From Loripinus fragilis (Eukaryota; Mollusca; Bivalvia; Lucinida; Lucinidae), in the NCBI GenBank assembly GCA_964019695.1, contig OZ026531.1:12180593-12244592 (forward strand): a DNA stretch of 64,000 bases. The letters run 5' to 3'. Below the pieces are notes generated by a model. It was given only the letters and a program-made list of their open reading frames with translations, ran no database searches and had not been told where the DNA came from. The position numbers and the translations under genes were made by a program. This document shows, one piece after another, positions 25,101 to 31,913 of the stretch. How positions within the stretch are numbered: the first letter of the stretch is position 1; the number at the start of each line of letters is the position of its first letter.

Positions 25101-26933
25101 ACGGACCCGTACCCCTAGTATATTCTACTATGCCAGGCTACAGGTACAGACATATAACACTGATGAGAAATTCTAAATTATCATGATGATAAGTGTTAGA
25201 AAATACATTGTTGTTGTGTTATGAAATACCAATCCAGTAAGTCGCCATTTGCAATGTGGGATAACTCTGTATAGTAAATATAAAAACGAAACCCGAATTC
25301 GGAATTGGGACAAGTGATGCGGGATTTATGTTGAGTTATTATTGTATCTAGACCTATAATTATATATACTTTGCCAGAATGGCTCAAATGCTGAACATAG
25401 GGAAAAAGTTTGAGGACTTTTCCTCTTTAGAAATTGCCATCCAGCAGTATCAGAAGGAAGAAAATGTTCAATTCTTTAGGTGCAGTTCACGAACCATTGA
25501 AAAGGCACAGCCACGGATGCCAGACAAAAAACTTAATGAACGTCTGAAGTATTATGAGATATCATTTCATTGTATATGTGGTGGCAAGAACTTTAAATCC
25601 AGGAGGACAGGAATGAGAGAACGGAGGTTATCTATCTTAAGGATCTAAAAAATATCAACTTTGTCCATACGTCTAAAGGTCCTAACAAATAAACCCAGCC
25701 AGCACACAATGTCGGACCAATATCGGTCCGCTAGCAAAACGCCATTCAAATGGCATTTCGCTGGCGGGCCGACCCTGGCCCGCTTTTTTATGTTTAGTGG
25801 GATATATAATGCGTAGATCAATTATTCTCTAGTCATTTCAGACATATAGTTGGTGCTAAAAAGAGTCTTCTCGATGAGACGGTTCTTTTGAGCACCCAAA
25901 ATCAACGTTGATTTAGAGTATCTATCTAACTATCCGTCTATCTATCCGTCTATCTATCCATCTATCCGTCTATCTAGTTTATCTATTTATCTATCTAAAC
26001 ATGTTCTGGGTGATTAAGAGGTGGTTTAGAGGTGTTTTGGGGTGTTTCCACGGACCCTGACAGGTCGTATCATTTCAGAAAAAAATATTTCCTTTCGAGG
26101 TTAATCTTCCTTTTATATACTACTACTACTACTACTACTACTACTAATAATAATAATAATAATAATAATAATGATAATAATACAACATAAATCCAGCACA
26201 ACTTGTCCCATTTCCGAATTCGTGTTTGGTTTTTATATTACTATACAGAGTTATCCCGCATTGCAAATGGCGACGTGCTGGATTTGTATTTCAAAACAAA
26301 ACAACAAGGTATTTTCGAACGCTTATAATCACGATAACTTCAGTAGAGTTATATGTCTGTACCTGTAGCCTGACATGGTAGAATATACTAGGGGTACGGA
26401 TCCGTACCTCTAGCCTCCCAGGCTAGGGGTAAAGATCCGTATCCCTAGCCTCCCAGGCTAGGGGTACGGATACGTACCTCTAGCCACTGCCTTTTTGAAA
26501 AAACACCACATTTGATAAGTCAATAATCGAATTATGAAAACCAGTCGTTAGAATCCTTGACTTATCCTTGAATCACTATAAAACATGTGCTGTTTCCATG
26601 TCAGATACAGGTAAACAACAGTTTACTGCCAAAGGCCCAATCAGAGTATTTACCAGCTATCGGATAAAGACTGTAGTGTTACGGGTGATATTGATTTGTG
26701 ACGTAGTGTTTGGGCTCGTCTATAGCAGAGACTATAGTTCGATTTGAAGAAGGCCTACAACAAAGCAGACAGCAGGATCTTCCGAGACAAGGCTCTTGTT
26801 TCTGTATTTTAGTTGAAAATGATACCCACGAAAACTAGTGACAATAACATATTTGGTGTTGTTTGGAAAATGTATTGTATGAAAATATACGTTTGTACTC
26901 AGCCATCAGCCGCTTCAATGCCGAGCCAGCCAT
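12025..26933 (-). CDS. UBE2G2: Ubiquitin-conjugating enzyme E2 G2, complete five-exon gene
   Basis: Five exons joined at 26933-26891, 22388-22307, 20401-20283, 18593-18453 and 12137-12025 give 498 nt, a 165-residue protein plus stop, exactly the usual UBE2G2 length. All introns are GT-AG and the phases (1,2,1,1) are consistent. The product begins [15 protein letters not shown]. It has the E2 HPN motif at residues 79-81, the catalytic cysteine at residue 89 in RVCISILH, and the acidic-loop insertion [15 protein letters not shown] that sets UBE2G2 and related enzymes apart from short E2s. It ends RKTLGV. In other animals UBE2G2 charges with ubiquitin and works with ER ligases such as AMFR/gp78 in ER-associated degradation on the cytosolic ER face. 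UBE2G1 is excluded by the YPDGRVC...GDDPMGYE wording. The gene lies head to head with TOP2; its introns are full of mobile elements and carry partial copies of exon 4. Confidence 0.95.
12138..13352. other. UBE2G2 intron 4, distal part
   Basis: A short simple repeat of AATGATAAAG-type words at 12138-12222 lies directly upstream of the exon 5 acceptor. The rest is AT-rich with no recognised gene. Confidence 0.5.
13366..13539 (-). mobile_element. tRNA-derived SINE, minus strand
   Basis: On the minus strand it starts GGAGCCGCTGTGGTGTAGTG with box A TGGTGTAGTGGA and box B GGTTCGATTCC, then a body with TGGTGGGACGCTAAACACAA and a CAACAACAAC tail. A perfect 13-bp target-site duplication AAAGGTTTCCTAG flanks it at 13353-13365 and 13540-13552. 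The internal promoter boxes are well preserved, so the insertion looks fairly young. Confidence 0.9.
13553..13760. repeat. Diverged copy of the UBE2G2 intron-4 duplication unit
   Basis: It carries CTCTAGCCCAAC, ACAAACAACATACTCTG, AGTCTCAATGTGATGGTTC, GAGCACCAACAAC and CTCATCGGAACCTGTGGTTT. These follow the same order as the better copies at 14474-14715 and 17861-18060. It lacks the exon-4-derived part. Confidence 0.65.
13885..14079. mobile_element. MITE family C, copy 1
   Basis: The inverted ends are AGTAAAACCTGTCTTAAGAG and TTTTAGGCAGGTTTTACT. The inner part is a hairpin of GCAGGTCAAAAGTATTGC against GCAATACTTTCGACCTGC. A second copy is at 63003-63209. Confidence 0.8.
14374..14715. repeat. 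UBE2G2 intron-4 duplication unit, copy 1
   Basis: A segment of about 340 bp that includes the 3' two thirds of exon 4. It is repeated at 15108-15244 plus 17861-18060, where a 2.6-kb element splits it. Both copies share CTCTAGCCCAACCATAAAAG, ACATACTCTGCAGGAGGAAC, CAAACACTGAGCTCCC and GCTTGCTTTTC. Confidence 0.85.
14380..14473 (-). pseudogene. Partial UBE2G2 exon 4 copy 1, with stop
   Basis: These 94 nt match the last 94 nt of true exon 4, from the [10 protein letters not shown] codons to the donor AG|GTAAAT. The part that encodes the catalytic cysteine is absent. In the exon 4 frame the GAG of SAERW has become TAG, a stop. The upstream AG (GGGCTAG) is a possible acceptor, but joining from exon 3 would also be out of frame. 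Confidence 0.85.
14716..14944. repeat. Dispersed hairpin repeat (GATCAGACTGCTC family)
   Basis: GTGTGGACCCAGATCAGACT and AGTCTGTTCTGGGTTCACGC face each other around 14800-14850. The same vocabulary recurs near 8905, 12285, 19600, 22860, 54950 and 59245. Confidence 0.6.
14945..15107. mobile_element. MITE family A (palindromic), copy 1
   Basis: The core palindrome GGTGCTCAAAAGAACCGTCT/C...GAGACGGTTCTTTTGAGCACC spans about 15005-15049. It is flanked by TTCTTATTTCT...CCAAAACATATG on the left and GATGGGCAAGAAATTATTTA plus CAATTTTACGCTC on the right. These are hallmarks of the family. Confidence 0.85.
15116..15209 (-). pseudogene. Partial UBE2G2 exon 4 copy 2, frame open
   Basis: A 94-nt copy of the 3' part of exon 4, open in the exon 4 frame with one visible replacement (GGA to AGA, Gly to Arg, in PMGYE). 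The donor AG|GTAAAT is kept. It lacks the codons for the active-site cysteine. Its first upstream AG gives a frame that stops at once if joined to exon 3, so a functional alternative exon is unlikely. Confidence 0.8.
15806..15878. repeat. (CT)n microsatellite
   Basis: About 36 uninterrupted CT units inside the TA-flanked element. The Arg-Glu open frame on the minus strand is a by-product. Confidence 0.98.
16143..16186. repeat. (CT)n microsatellite
   Basis: About 22 CT units, the second CT tract in the same element. Confidence 0.98.
16345..16935. repeat. GGATCCGG repeat pair with a nested palindrome
   Basis: GGGCGGATCCAGAGGGGG and GGGGGTCCGGACCCCCTGAA occur on the left. GCGCGGATCCAGAAAG, AGGGGATCCGGACCTATATT and GGGTCCGGACCTTGATCCGC occur on the right. 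Between them, near 16737-16800, lies a GGCCCGCCAGCGAAACGCC palindrome related to the sites at 25700-25790 and 37409-37508. Confidence 0.6.
16936..17700. other. Interior of the TA-flanked element, no gene seen
   Basis: No exon or recognisable protein domain. Open frames are short and lack homology that can be read by eye. Confidence 0.45.
17861..18060. repeat. UBE2G2 intron-4 duplication unit, copy 2, right part
   Basis: This is the continuation of the unit that starts at 15108, separated from it by the 2.6-kb element. It begins CTCTGCAGGAGGAACACTGG and ends with CTTGCTTTTCGGAACCTATG, as in copy 1. Confidence 0.88.
18249..18445. mobile_element. MITE family A, copy 2
   Basis: It reads AGGCCTTTAGTTAAGAGTGT, TTTCTCAACCAAAACATATG, a palindromic core GGTGCTCAAAAGAACCGTCT and its complement, then GATGGGCAAGAAATTATTTA. 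It sits only a few bases from the UBE2G2 exon 4 donor at 18453. Confidence 0.87.
18453..18593 (-). CDS. UBE2G2: UBE2G2 exon 4 (active-site exon)
   Basis: The acceptor reads TTTTTCTCTTCTAG and the donor AG|GTAAAT. The exon encodes residues 82-128, [20 protein letters not shown] through SVVSMLA. It includes Cys89, the ubiquitin-thioester residue, and the acidic loop. It is the only copy of three that carries the active-site codons, so it is the functional one. Confidence 0.96.
18618..19333. mobile_element. hAT-like foldback element, copy 2, with SINE inserted
   Basis: The left end CAGGTTTCCCACAGAA and right end CTTGTGGGAACCCTG are inverted. The interior matches 10080-10496. The central hairpin at about 19107-19182 has stems around AGCTGTCAGACACACA plus CCACCAGTAGCC/GGCTACTGGTGG. 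A minus-strand SINE (18706-19014) breaks the alignment to copy 1. Confidence 0.75.
18706..19014 (-). mobile_element. tRNA-derived SINE, minus strand (long type)
   Basis: On the minus strand it starts CCGGGCCGCGTAGCGCAGTC (box A region) and has box B-like GAATTCGATCCTGG. The body has CTTCCGCTGACTCATTC, AGTTACAAGCAAAAGTATG, GTTCAAGCCTGCCCAGG and TGTTGACTTGGGACGTAAAG at the 3' end. The same body occurs 5'-truncated at 55975-56135 in a TOP2 intron. Confidence 0.85.
19334..19500. repeat. Foldback repeat (CCCCAAC family), copy 2
   Basis: A near-palindrome: AGCGAGTTGGGGAAAAGAGA / TCTCTTTTCCCCAACAAGGT, flanked by TTTATTGAATTTATTAA / TTAATAAATTCAATAATAC and GGATCTTACATGAGCGC at the outer edge. It can fold into a hairpin of about 130 nt. 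Confidence 0.8.
19501..20008. other. UBE2G2 intron 3, repeat fragments only
   Basis: A GTCTGATCTGGATCTACA fragment (about 19600) and a decayed family A half (about 19965-20005). No exon was seen. Confidence 0.5.
20009..20195. mobile_element. MITE family A, copy 3
   Basis: It reads CCTCCAGATAAGAGTGCGTA, TTGGTACTCAAAAGAACTGA, TCAATGAGACGGTTCTTTTG, then GATGGGTAAGATAATAATCA and TTTTACGCTAA. Confidence 0.87.
20283..20401 (-). CDS. UBE2G2: UBE2G2 exon 3
   Basis: The acceptor is CTACTTTCTTTCAG and the donor CA|GTAAGT. It encodes residues 42-81, starting [20 protein letters not shown] and ending CELFHPN. The [10 protein letters not shown] stretch and the HPN tripeptide are standard E2 core-fold features. 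Confidence 0.96.
20402..20785. other. UBE2G2 intron 2, unassigned part
   Basis: AT-rich; no exon, element terminus or RNA gene recognised. Confidence 0.45.
20786..20985. mobile_element. MITE family A, copy 4
   Basis: Starts CAGGCCTCCAGATAAGAGGG. The core is GGGTACTCAAAAGAACCGTC with its complement (one mismatch), followed by GATGGGTAAGAAAATAATTA and TTTACGCTAA. It preserves the outer CAGGCCTCCAGATA terminus best. Confidence 0.88.
20986..21832. other. UBE2G2 intron 2, dispersed repeat fragments
   Basis: 21385-21600 (AGAATAAGCTGGGGGGCAAC to TTTCTCCTTCCATTTAATGG) is an inverted relative of 22440-22745. The remainder is AT-rich without a recognised gene. Confidence 0.5.
21833..22275. repeat. 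Two-copy 221-bp tandem duplication
   Basis: CAGCCCTTTTCAAAATGGGA, AAAAGGAAAGAATTTGTTCC, TTCTTTCCTTTATGAGCAGT, CACACTATAGGGGACCTCCC and AGTGGGAGCTCCGCCACTGC occur in the same order twice, 221 bp apart. Each unit holds a GGAAAGAATT hairpin. Confidence 0.92.
22307..22388 (-). CDS. UBE2G2: UBE2G2 exon 2
   Basis: The acceptor is CTTCTTTTTCAG and the donor AT|GTAAGA. It encodes residues 15-41, [20 protein letters not shown] then FEWEALI. This is the canonical first beta-strand region of UBE2G2. Confidence 0.96.
22435..22745. repeat. Dispersed repeat, inverted relative of 21385-21600
   Basis: GCTCAAGCTGGGCCCTGACA, GGGAGAAGTGAC (three times), TTGCCATTAAATGGAAGGAG and CGCCCAAGTCACCCCCTAGC match the reverse complement of the 21.4-kb copy. 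Confidence 0.6.
22746..23172. other. UBE2G2 intron 1, GATCAGACTGC-family fragment and spacer
   Basis: GCAAACAGTTTGGCCCCAGA and TGATCTGGATCCAATCTGTT face each other around 22814-22880. No exon was seen. Confidence 0.5.
23173..23335 (-). mobile_element. tRNA-derived SINE, minus strand, decayed
   Basis: On the minus strand it reads AGCGTGGTAGCTCAGAGGTT (box A-like), then GCGCACTTGCCTCTGGTGCC and a degenerate box B (TCTTAAGTTCCATCC). The tRNA-like head is clear, but box B has lost GGTTCGA. Confidence 0.7.
23462..23486. promoter_or_regulatory. CRE plus YY1-like motif cluster
   Basis: A perfect TGACGTCA (23464-23471) sits two bases from GCCGCCATATTG (23474-23485), which matches the YY1-type AANATGGCGGC pattern on the minus strand. 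It lies in UBE2G2 intron 1. Whether it is a promoter or a relic carried by a mobile element is unknown. Confidence 0.35.
23487..25005. other. UBE2G2 intron 1, no exon seen
   Basis: Contains three CAATGTTAGGGG / CCCCTAACATTG words (about 24376, 24697, 24893), suggesting an eroded inverted-repeat element. No coding exon was recognised. Confidence 0.4.
25379..25648 (+). pseudogene. Remnant of MULE-associated N-terminal domain ORF
   Basis: An 89-residue frame from ATG to TAA. It begins [20 protein letters not shown] and continues with [20 protein letters not shown] and [19 protein letters not shown]. The pattern of a F-S-L-AI-YQKE helix followed by RTIEKAQ and [17 protein letters not shown] resembles the DNA-binding N-terminal region found before the catalytic domain in MULE/ZSWIM-type proteins. 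That is a judgement from memory of the family, not a search. The catalytic domain is missing, so this is probably a truncated, non-autonomous element. Confidence 0.55.
25915..25998. repeat. (TATC)n microsatellite, interrupted
   Basis: TCTATCTATCCGTCTATCTA-type tetranucleotide repeat inside the Mutator-like element. Confidence 0.95.
26117..26172. repeat. (TAC)n(TAA)n compound microsatellite
   Basis: About nine TAC units followed by about nine TAA units, at the inner edge of the right TIR. Confidence 0.95.
26501..26890. other. UBE2G2 intron 1, proximal part
   Basis: No exon or element boundary recognised. It adjoins the exon 1 donor at 26890. Confidence 0.4.
26891..26933 (-). CDS. UBE2G2: UBE2G2 exon 1 (first coding exon)
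   Basis: The ATG at 26933-26931 begins [14 protein letters not shown] and the donor is AAAC|GTATAT. The wording is almost identical to the known vertebrate N-terminus, which fixes the start. The leftover C joins AG of exon 2 to make Gln15. Confidence 0.94.
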
Positions 26934-27067
26934 ATTGTTAGCTTTCAAATATATCAAACGCGAGAGGTGTGAAGGGTTTAATTCTTCATTTTGTGAACGT
27001 AAACAAACTCTTCTTTTGAAGATCGAAATGTTCCAACGTCGTCGTAAAATTTGTAACGCGATGATTG

Positions 27068-27072
27068 ATTGG
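27068..27072 (-). promoter_or_regulatory. CCAAT box upstream of UBE2G2
   Basis: ATTGG on the plus strand reads CCAAT on the minus strand, within GTCCAATCA, about 135 bp upstream of the start codon. The position fits a proximal promoter element. Confidence 0.45.
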
Positions 27073-27151
27073 ACAATACTCTAATGACTGTTGACTCGAT
27101 AACCGTGTAAATATCAAAAACGTCCACAAGTCAAAACGCCCCCATGTCAAC

Positions 27152-27814
27152 GGAATCAAGACAACTCGTCGACAGAACAATACGTCGACACATTTTTTGA
27201 GACACCTCGTCTACAGATAGTGAGACAACTCGTCGACAGTTTTGTTCAAAGTTAATTGACCTGTGACTTATGATTATAATTGGTAATATTGAATGCAGTC
27301 ATTGAGCAATATTTGCGCATTTGACTGCTTGGATGCTTCTGTATATTGGTGATGAGCTGTGTTATATTTATACGTACTAAAATCGGAGTGGGTTGTTGAC
27401 AGATAAAAATTGCTTCACTTAATGAAAGTTTGGGTGGGGATTAGATCTAGGGAGTAGGTTTAGTCGACCCCATTCTTGTTTTCTCTCTTTGTGCCTGTCT
27501 ATCTCTAGGAGGCAATTAATTCTAAACAGTTATTTTTTTCTCTTTTTTTTTAGATCTTGCGTTCGATGCGTATTTTAATAGTTATTTATTTCATTTTAAT
27601 GTCTTTTTGTTCATATTCATTTTTTAGGAAAAATGGTCATTTATATTGATAAACGATCTTAAAATTACCCGTGATCTTATTAAAAAGTATAGCAATTATG
27701 ATTTACTGGTCAATTGACTTAGAATTAAGGTGTCGACGAGTTGTCTCATAAAGTGTCGACGAGTTGTCTCACGATCTGTCGACGAAGTATTTTGTCGACG
27801 AATTGTCTTGTTCC
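27152..27814. mobile_element. Short TIR element with 9-bp TSD (Mutator-like)
   Basis: This 663-bp element is bounded by the exact 9-bp repeat CATGTCAAC (27143-27151 and 27815-27823). Ends read GGAATCAAGACAACTCGTCG and, inwards from the right, GGAACAAGACAATTCGTCG. The motif GAGACAACTCGTCGACA is reiterated within both TIRs. There is no transposase. The insertion lies about 218 bp upstream of the UBE2G2 start codon. Confidence 0.9.
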
Positions 27815-27989
27815 CATGTCAACCCATCCTCTCATTGTTAATAAATTTTCCTTGTTGAAAAAGAGGGCTTGTCCAGTCGATATTAACCAAAAAGTTGCAA
27901 AACACTCCTCATTCTTAGCATACATGTATTCAGGCCGCTAAGACCGCAGGAATCTGGGACATTTCACCCCAAATTCAGTTCGGCAAGGT
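27815..27989. other. Possible upstream remnant of the Penelope-like element
   Basis: Between the TIR element and the recognisable reverse-transcriptase frame. No clear motif. Confidence 0.3.
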
Positions 27990-28009
27990 CATGTCAAAAT
28001 CAATGTGAT

Positions 28010-29480
28010 GTGCTGACCTTTTTGTTGGACAAAATTTTTATTCGATTTTGCGCCAAGCTGTATAGACAAGTAGTTGGGATCCCTATGGGCACTAATTGTG
28101 CTCCCCTGGTTGCCAATTTATTCCTGTTTTGTTATGAGAGGGACTTTATGATGTCTCTTTCTGATGATAAGCAGGCTGATGTTATTGATGCGTTTAACAC
28201 TACTTCTAGATATTTGGACGATATTTTAAACATTAATAATGTTTATTTTGACAATATCGTAAGTCAAATATACCCTTCAGAGCTCTAACTTAATAAAGCC
28301 GATACCTCTGATACCGAAGCCGCATTTTTAGACTTGCATTTGTCAATTTCTGATGATATTGTTTCTACCAAAATTTATGATAAACGTAACGACTTTGATT
28401 TTGAAATTGTCAATTTCCCATTTTTAGATGTGATGTTTCTCGCTCAACATCCTATGGAGTTTATATCTCTCAACTCATTCGTTTTGCTAGAGCATCTAGC
28501 TATGTTACTGACTTCAACACTCGCAATAAATTGTTAACTCAGAAACTTCTTAAACAAGACTATCGGTATCATAAATTTCCCAAAACCTTTTCTAAATTTT
28601 ATAGACGATACTATGATTTGATATCTAAGTTCCAAGTTGGACTTAAATTTCTTTTGCGTCAAGGACTTTCGGAACCTGAATTCTATGAAAACTTGGTGTA
28701 TAAGTTGAAGAAGATTGTTGGCTCTAATAACTTTTTCAGCGCTGTTCATTAAAATAATTTCCCATTATAAAAAGATTGGCTATAACATTAATGTATTGCA
28801 ACAGACTGCATGCTTGGTAATCAACCCTATCACGGTTGGCAACTTTGCTTTCCTCTTTAATTGCACGCCTGTGGGTCGGACTTCAGACTCTTTGACGATT
28901 CCAACTTAAAGACTTATCAGAGACTTATTATGAGATGACTTATTGTGAGATGGTAGGGGCCTGATGCTTTGGCTGTTTGTCAGGCCCACCGGGGTTTACC
29001 TGTTGGATTTCTTTTACTCCGGTATTCAGTTTTATTTACTGTTGAGTCCTTATCTTTGCTTCATCTCCTTGTTATATCTTGATTTATATGTTCTGGGAGA
29101 TGATGCATTGATAAGTTAGGGATCTTTTATGCAAACCAAATATTTATGTGTCTTGATCCACATCTGAATTAAGGGTGAGGTTGGCGCCATTAAACCGGTT
29201 TAAGCCCTCCTGTAAACTATTTTACTGACCGTTCCAAGGCGGTAGTTCTTTTGTGGATCTTTTATGAGGTTTTTTCTGTCTTGTGTTTGCTATGCCATTG
29301 TAAGCGTCTGTTTATATGTGCCTTGTGGTCGCCTGCTGGGAAAGGGCTGACCTCTTGGCTCTCGTTTGTGGTGTCCAATTGTGAGTTTGTCACTTTCCCA
29401 TTGATATCCTGGGTCAGGTGTGGTACTTGATTGCATCGATTCCTGATCTTTGCCCGCTTTCTTATTTTGTTAATAATCTA
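28010..29480 (+). pseudogene. Penelope-like reverse transcriptase, broken, with 3' region
   Basis: The frame at 28010 contains VGIPMGTNCAPLVANLFL and the catalytic-type RYLDD box. These are the fingers/palm motifs of a reverse transcriptase of the Penelope-like type common in molluscs. The reading is broken by an in-frame TAA after IYPSEL (28286-28288), a frameshift after FPFLD (about 28430) and another near 28735. Further downstream frames give KLLTQKLLKQ, FYRRYYDLISKFQ and GYNINVLQQTACLVINP. The 3' non-coding region runs to about 29480. The N-terminal portion is missing or unrecognisable, and no GIY-YIG endonuclease was seen. It is a dead copy. Confidence 0.8.
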
Positions 29481-30603
29481 TGGCTCTTAATGCCTCACGG
29501 TACATGGGTTGGTCTGCATGTGTGATTGGTGATTGTGGCATTTCACTAAGAATTTTGTTAAAGATAAGGATAAAGAAGCCTTATTTAAAGTCGCTCACTG
29601 GCGATGGAACATAAATGGGGACAAATCGATTCACCAACGTAAAGAATACGATTGTCAACAGTGCATCATAAAGTCGTATGGTCGATGCTGATTGGAGTAG
29701 AATAAAACAAAGGTTTTAGGTCGCCAATGTGAAACCTTGGAATCAAGGTTCAAGTCATATATACTTAAAACTTATCTACAGCTCATATTGCATTTGTTTT
29801 ACTTTTCATTTTTCGACCAAGGGAGTTCATATTTGACACAATAATTGCATATGTTCAGGTTCGCGCAGACTTTACATATTCGGCTGCGGGATATCATTCC
29901 CCATGAGTCCCAACCAGCTATCCACATATATTATGTAAAATAAGAGAACATACTTACCTGCAAAAGGATTAGTTGGGACTCGCGGGGATAATTTTTTAAA
30001 AATGTTTTCTATTTCCTGTATGTTTAATACAAAAAGTGACCATTTAAGCCCAGAAATTAAGCTGTACATTTATGGAAATAGGAAATGAAATGCATTACAT
30101 TCTATTATAAAATAGAGACCAACAGCGAGATTATATATGAAGATGGAAGCATTTGATTGACTTTATTTTTATCAAAATTATAGGCAGCGATACACTGTGA
30201 TTCCCATTACCACCGTCAGAGGTCCTTTGATAAGATAAGTTTATTTCACAAGTCCAAAAGGCTGTATAAAGCCCATGGGGAAACATACATAAAATAATTA
30301 ATGGCATGTTGGACAGTGCAGTGACAAAGATACACATATGAGGCATGTATTCATTGATTCCTGATCTTTGCACCCTTACTTACTCATGTATTCATACATA
30401 CATGCATTCACGTGTCTAAGCGGAGATGATATAAACTATAATTTTCCAATTATTTTAGGGTAGCGTATTAAACTCTGCTATTGCATTATTTTATTACTTA
30501 TGTAATGTGATTTTATAACTCATAGTGCACGAAACTGAATTAACATTGGTAGAGATATTGACCAGTACGTGTATGGTTCTTTAATTCTTTTAATGCCTAG
30601 TTT
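29481..30603. other. Intergenic sequence between UBE2G2 and TOP2
   Basis: AT-rich. A CATTGATTCCTGATCTTTGC fragment at about 30354 echoes the Penelope 3' end. No gene was recognised. Confidence 0.4.
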
Positions 30604-31256
30604 TAAACCCAATCACGGTTTATAGCTATGGTTTCCTCTTTAATTGCACAACGGTGGGTCAGGCCTCAGACTCTATGACGGCTCTGACGTAAAGCTTTAA
30701 TCGGTGGGTTGGTGCCTGATGCTTATCTGTAGCTGGACCCACCGTGGCTCAACTTGAGGTTTTCTTTAGCTCTGACTATCTGTGAGTCATGAGCCCTTTT
30801 CTTTGTTTCATCATGGTGTAGTAATTTGATTAGAGCGTTTTCCATGATGATACATTGCATTAGTTAGATGGCCTCCATGCGAGCTGAACATTTCTTGTAC
30901 TTCAACAACAGCAGAATCTAGGGCGAAGATTTGGTACCAGTAAAATGCATTTAAGCCCCCCGGTGGCTTTGGCTGCTGTCCGTTCTAAGGCGGTGGTTCT
31001 GTTGTTGTTGACTTTTTGTTTATTGTTACTCCCATTGTGGGAGTCTGTAATTGTTGTATGTTTTGTTGTGCATTACTTTATGTCCATTCTAGTATTGCAA
31101 TCATCTTGATGGGGAAGAGAGAGAGCTGATTGCTTTGCTTAATTTGTCTTCCTGGTGTCTCGTGGTGGTTGAGCGGCTCTTCCTCGCGGTGCCACGGGGT
31201 TGTCTGCAGTTTGTGATTGTGGTATTTCCTGATCATAATCACTTACTACTTTTGTA
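30604..31256 (+). mobile_element. Penelope-like element, 5'-truncated second copy
   Basis: It starts in the last codons of the ORF (NPITVYSYGFLFNCTTVG in the plus frame, matching the C-terminus of the first copy). It continues through the 3' region with TTTAAGCCCCCCGGTGGC, TGTCCGTTCTAAGGCGGTGG, TCCCATTGTGGGAGTCTG and GGTATTTCCTGATCATAATC. The 5' truncation is typical of retroelements. Confidence 0.8.
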
Positions 31257-31441
31257 GTACATGTAATAGTATATGCGCAAAAGCCTCCTTCAAACACCTA
31301 AACTGATGTATACAACATGACTAGAGGTCTAAGATTTGGTCTGAATATTCATCTACAACCATACTTTGTGTATGTGAGCAGCGTATGCTCTGGACAGCGC
31401 AACCGTTAGTACGTATGCGCAGGCTCGTCTGGGCCTTGTAA

Positions 31442-31501
31442 GTATATAAGATTTTGGCATTTATCACATCTCAGATGTGATACATGCCAAATCTTATATA
31501 C
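31442..31501. repeat. 60-bp inverted repeat upstream of TOP2
   Basis: GTATATAAGATTTTGGCATT on the left faces TGCCAAATCTTATATAC on the right around CACATCTCAGATGTG. It can form a near-perfect hairpin with a TATAAG on each arm. It lies about 410-470 bp before the TOP2 start codon. Confidence 0.85.
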
Positions 31502-31620
31502 TAGCATACGGCGTATTTATGTATGCATGCATGCTTTCGTGCGAGCGTACGTGCTTCGCGGCGTACGTACGTACGCATGTCCGTCTGTGATAACGACTAT
31601 CGTACAAATAGTCGATTTTA

Positions 31621-31626
31621 ACCAAT
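31621..31626 (+). promoter_or_regulatory. CCAAT box upstream of TOP2
   Basis: ACCAAT in TTTTAACCAATGAAAACC, 288 bp upstream of the ATG. CCAAT boxes control vertebrate TOP2A promoters. Here only the motif and its position are seen. Confidence 0.4.
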
Positions 31627-31913
31627 GAAAACCGTCTTTTCAATAAAAATGGCATCTGTTGTTGATTTTATCCGGCTTTGATTTTTGGGAAGCCGTTTAT
31701 TTTATCATTTGGTGAAATTTGAAGATACTTTTAGAATTAAAACATTACTGATATATCGAAAAAAGTGTTCGGTAAACGCGATCCCTTTCTCTTAAAGATC
31801 GGCGTAGCAATAATGTGACGAGTGTGCCTTTATGCCGACATCATTCATTTATCTTGAATTATTTAAAATCTAACGGACGATTATCAGGTTGAAGAACAAA
31901 TATAGATAAAGAA

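Larger units (their letters stand above)
25015..26491. mobile_element. Mutator-like element with long TIRs and 9-bp TSD
   Basis: This 1477-bp element has inverted ends GGCAGTGGCTAGAGGTACGG extending about 340 bp inwards on each side. It is flanked by the exact 9-bp direct repeat TTTTTGAAA (25006-25014 and 26492-26500). Long TIRs and a 9-bp TSD are hallmarks of the Mutator/MULE superfamily. The outer part of each TIR is itself a short tandem array of GGTACGGATCCGTACCCCTA-type units. The centre carries an ORF remnant (25379-25648) and two microsatellites. Confidence 0.92.

Noticed and set aside
27181..27240. SalI-like GTCGAC cluster as cloning-vector contamination
   Set aside because: The GTCGAC words belong to the iterated TIR motif of an element with exact 9-bp TSDs, so they are native.
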